From an uncultured Ruminococcus sp. (lineage in GTDB: Bacteria; Bacillota; Clostridia; Lachnospirales; Lachnospiraceae), in assembly GCA_900555215.1 (NCBI GenBank), contig USKR01000107.1:1-5436 (forward strand): a stretch of 5,436 nt of DNA, written 5' to 3'. Position numbers and translations under genes: made by a program. Below, piece after piece: positions 5,289 to 5,436 of the stretch (the stretch's first letter is position 1; each line of letters starts with the position of its first letter). The notes under the pieces were generated by a model that was not told the DNA's origin, ran no database searches, and was given only the letters and a program-made list of their open reading frames with translations.

Positions 5289-5436
5289 TCAACTCTGTCC
5301 GGGCATCTGATGCTTCGGAAGCGTAAAGCCTTTGCCGCTGACTTCATTGACTTTGGCCACGATCATAAAAGCATCGGGATCGATCTCTGTAACAAGCCGG
5401 TTCAGCTGCGCAAGCTGCCGGTTCGATATCACTGTC
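5289..5436 (-). CDS. Second YitT-family protein, C-terminal fragment (5' end outside window)
   Basis: Translating the minus strand from base 5435 gives 48 residues and a TGA stop (5291-5289). The piece TVISNRQLAQLNRL...IDPDAFMIVAKVNEVSGKGF has the layout of the end of a DUF2179 domain: a strand, a helix, then DP-AF-V and a final EV-G-GF motif. It aligns by eye with the end of the neighbouring protein (KAFFMFTETSEVFGEGF). A short tail of about 11 residues follows the domain. The N-terminal membrane part must lie beyond the right edge, so family membership rests on the C-terminal domain only. DUF2179 also occurs in some other membrane proteins, but a tandem YitT paralogue is the most likely reading. 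Function is unknown. Confidence 0.75.
   Translation of the reverse strand, partial: TVISNRQLAQLNRLVTEIDPDAFMIVAKVNEVSGKGFTLPKHQMPGQS

Overview
The window is about 5.4 kb of ordinary-looking chromosome from a low-to-mid GC Gram-positive anaerobe. Clostridia, and most likely a Lachnospiraceae-type gut bacterium, fit best. The grounds are the Firmicutes form of NagB, the ecfA1-ecfA2-ecfT-truA gene order, YitT-family membrane proteins, GGAGG-type ribosome binding sites and promoters with a 17-bp spacer. The genus assignment is inference only. All supported genes lie on the minus strand, so the text below follows transcription, from high to low coordinates.

Right edge (5436 to 4276): the C-terminal tail of one YitT-family protein (5436-5289, cut by the window edge) is followed by a complete YitT-family protein (5154-4276, GTG start). 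The 134-bp gap between them holds two adjacent hairpins. A strong inverted repeat, with no clear U-tract, overlaps the stop codon of the complete gene.

Middle (4275 to 741): a good promoter (TTGAAA-17-TAAAAT, 4138-4110) and an approximately 80-nt structured leader precede ecfA1, ecfA2, ecfT and truA. The first three overlap (16 nt and 4 nt) and truA follows after 30 nt. EcfA1, EcfA2 and EcfT form the shared energising module of group II ECF vitamin/cofactor importers. The substrate-binding S components are encoded elsewhere. TruA makes pseudouridine in the tRNA anticodon stem-loop; its place behind ecfT is a conserved arrangement in Firmicutes. The ribosomal protein genes that flank this block in Bacillus (rplQ upstream, rplM-rpsI downstream) are absent here.

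Left edge (740 to 1): a 230-bp gap holds a TTGACA-17-TACTAT promoter, a 23-bp palindrome covering its -10 box, and a long terminator-like hairpin ending in seven T. After these comes nagB (510-1, 3' end cut off), glucosamine-6-phosphate deaminase. Because the promoter lies upstream of the terminator-like hairpin, nagB may be controlled both by a repressor and by attenuation.

I see no mobile element, CRISPR array, tRNA, rRNA or defence system, and no convincing new multi-gene system. The items most worth checking are the non-coding leaders of nagB and ecfA1.
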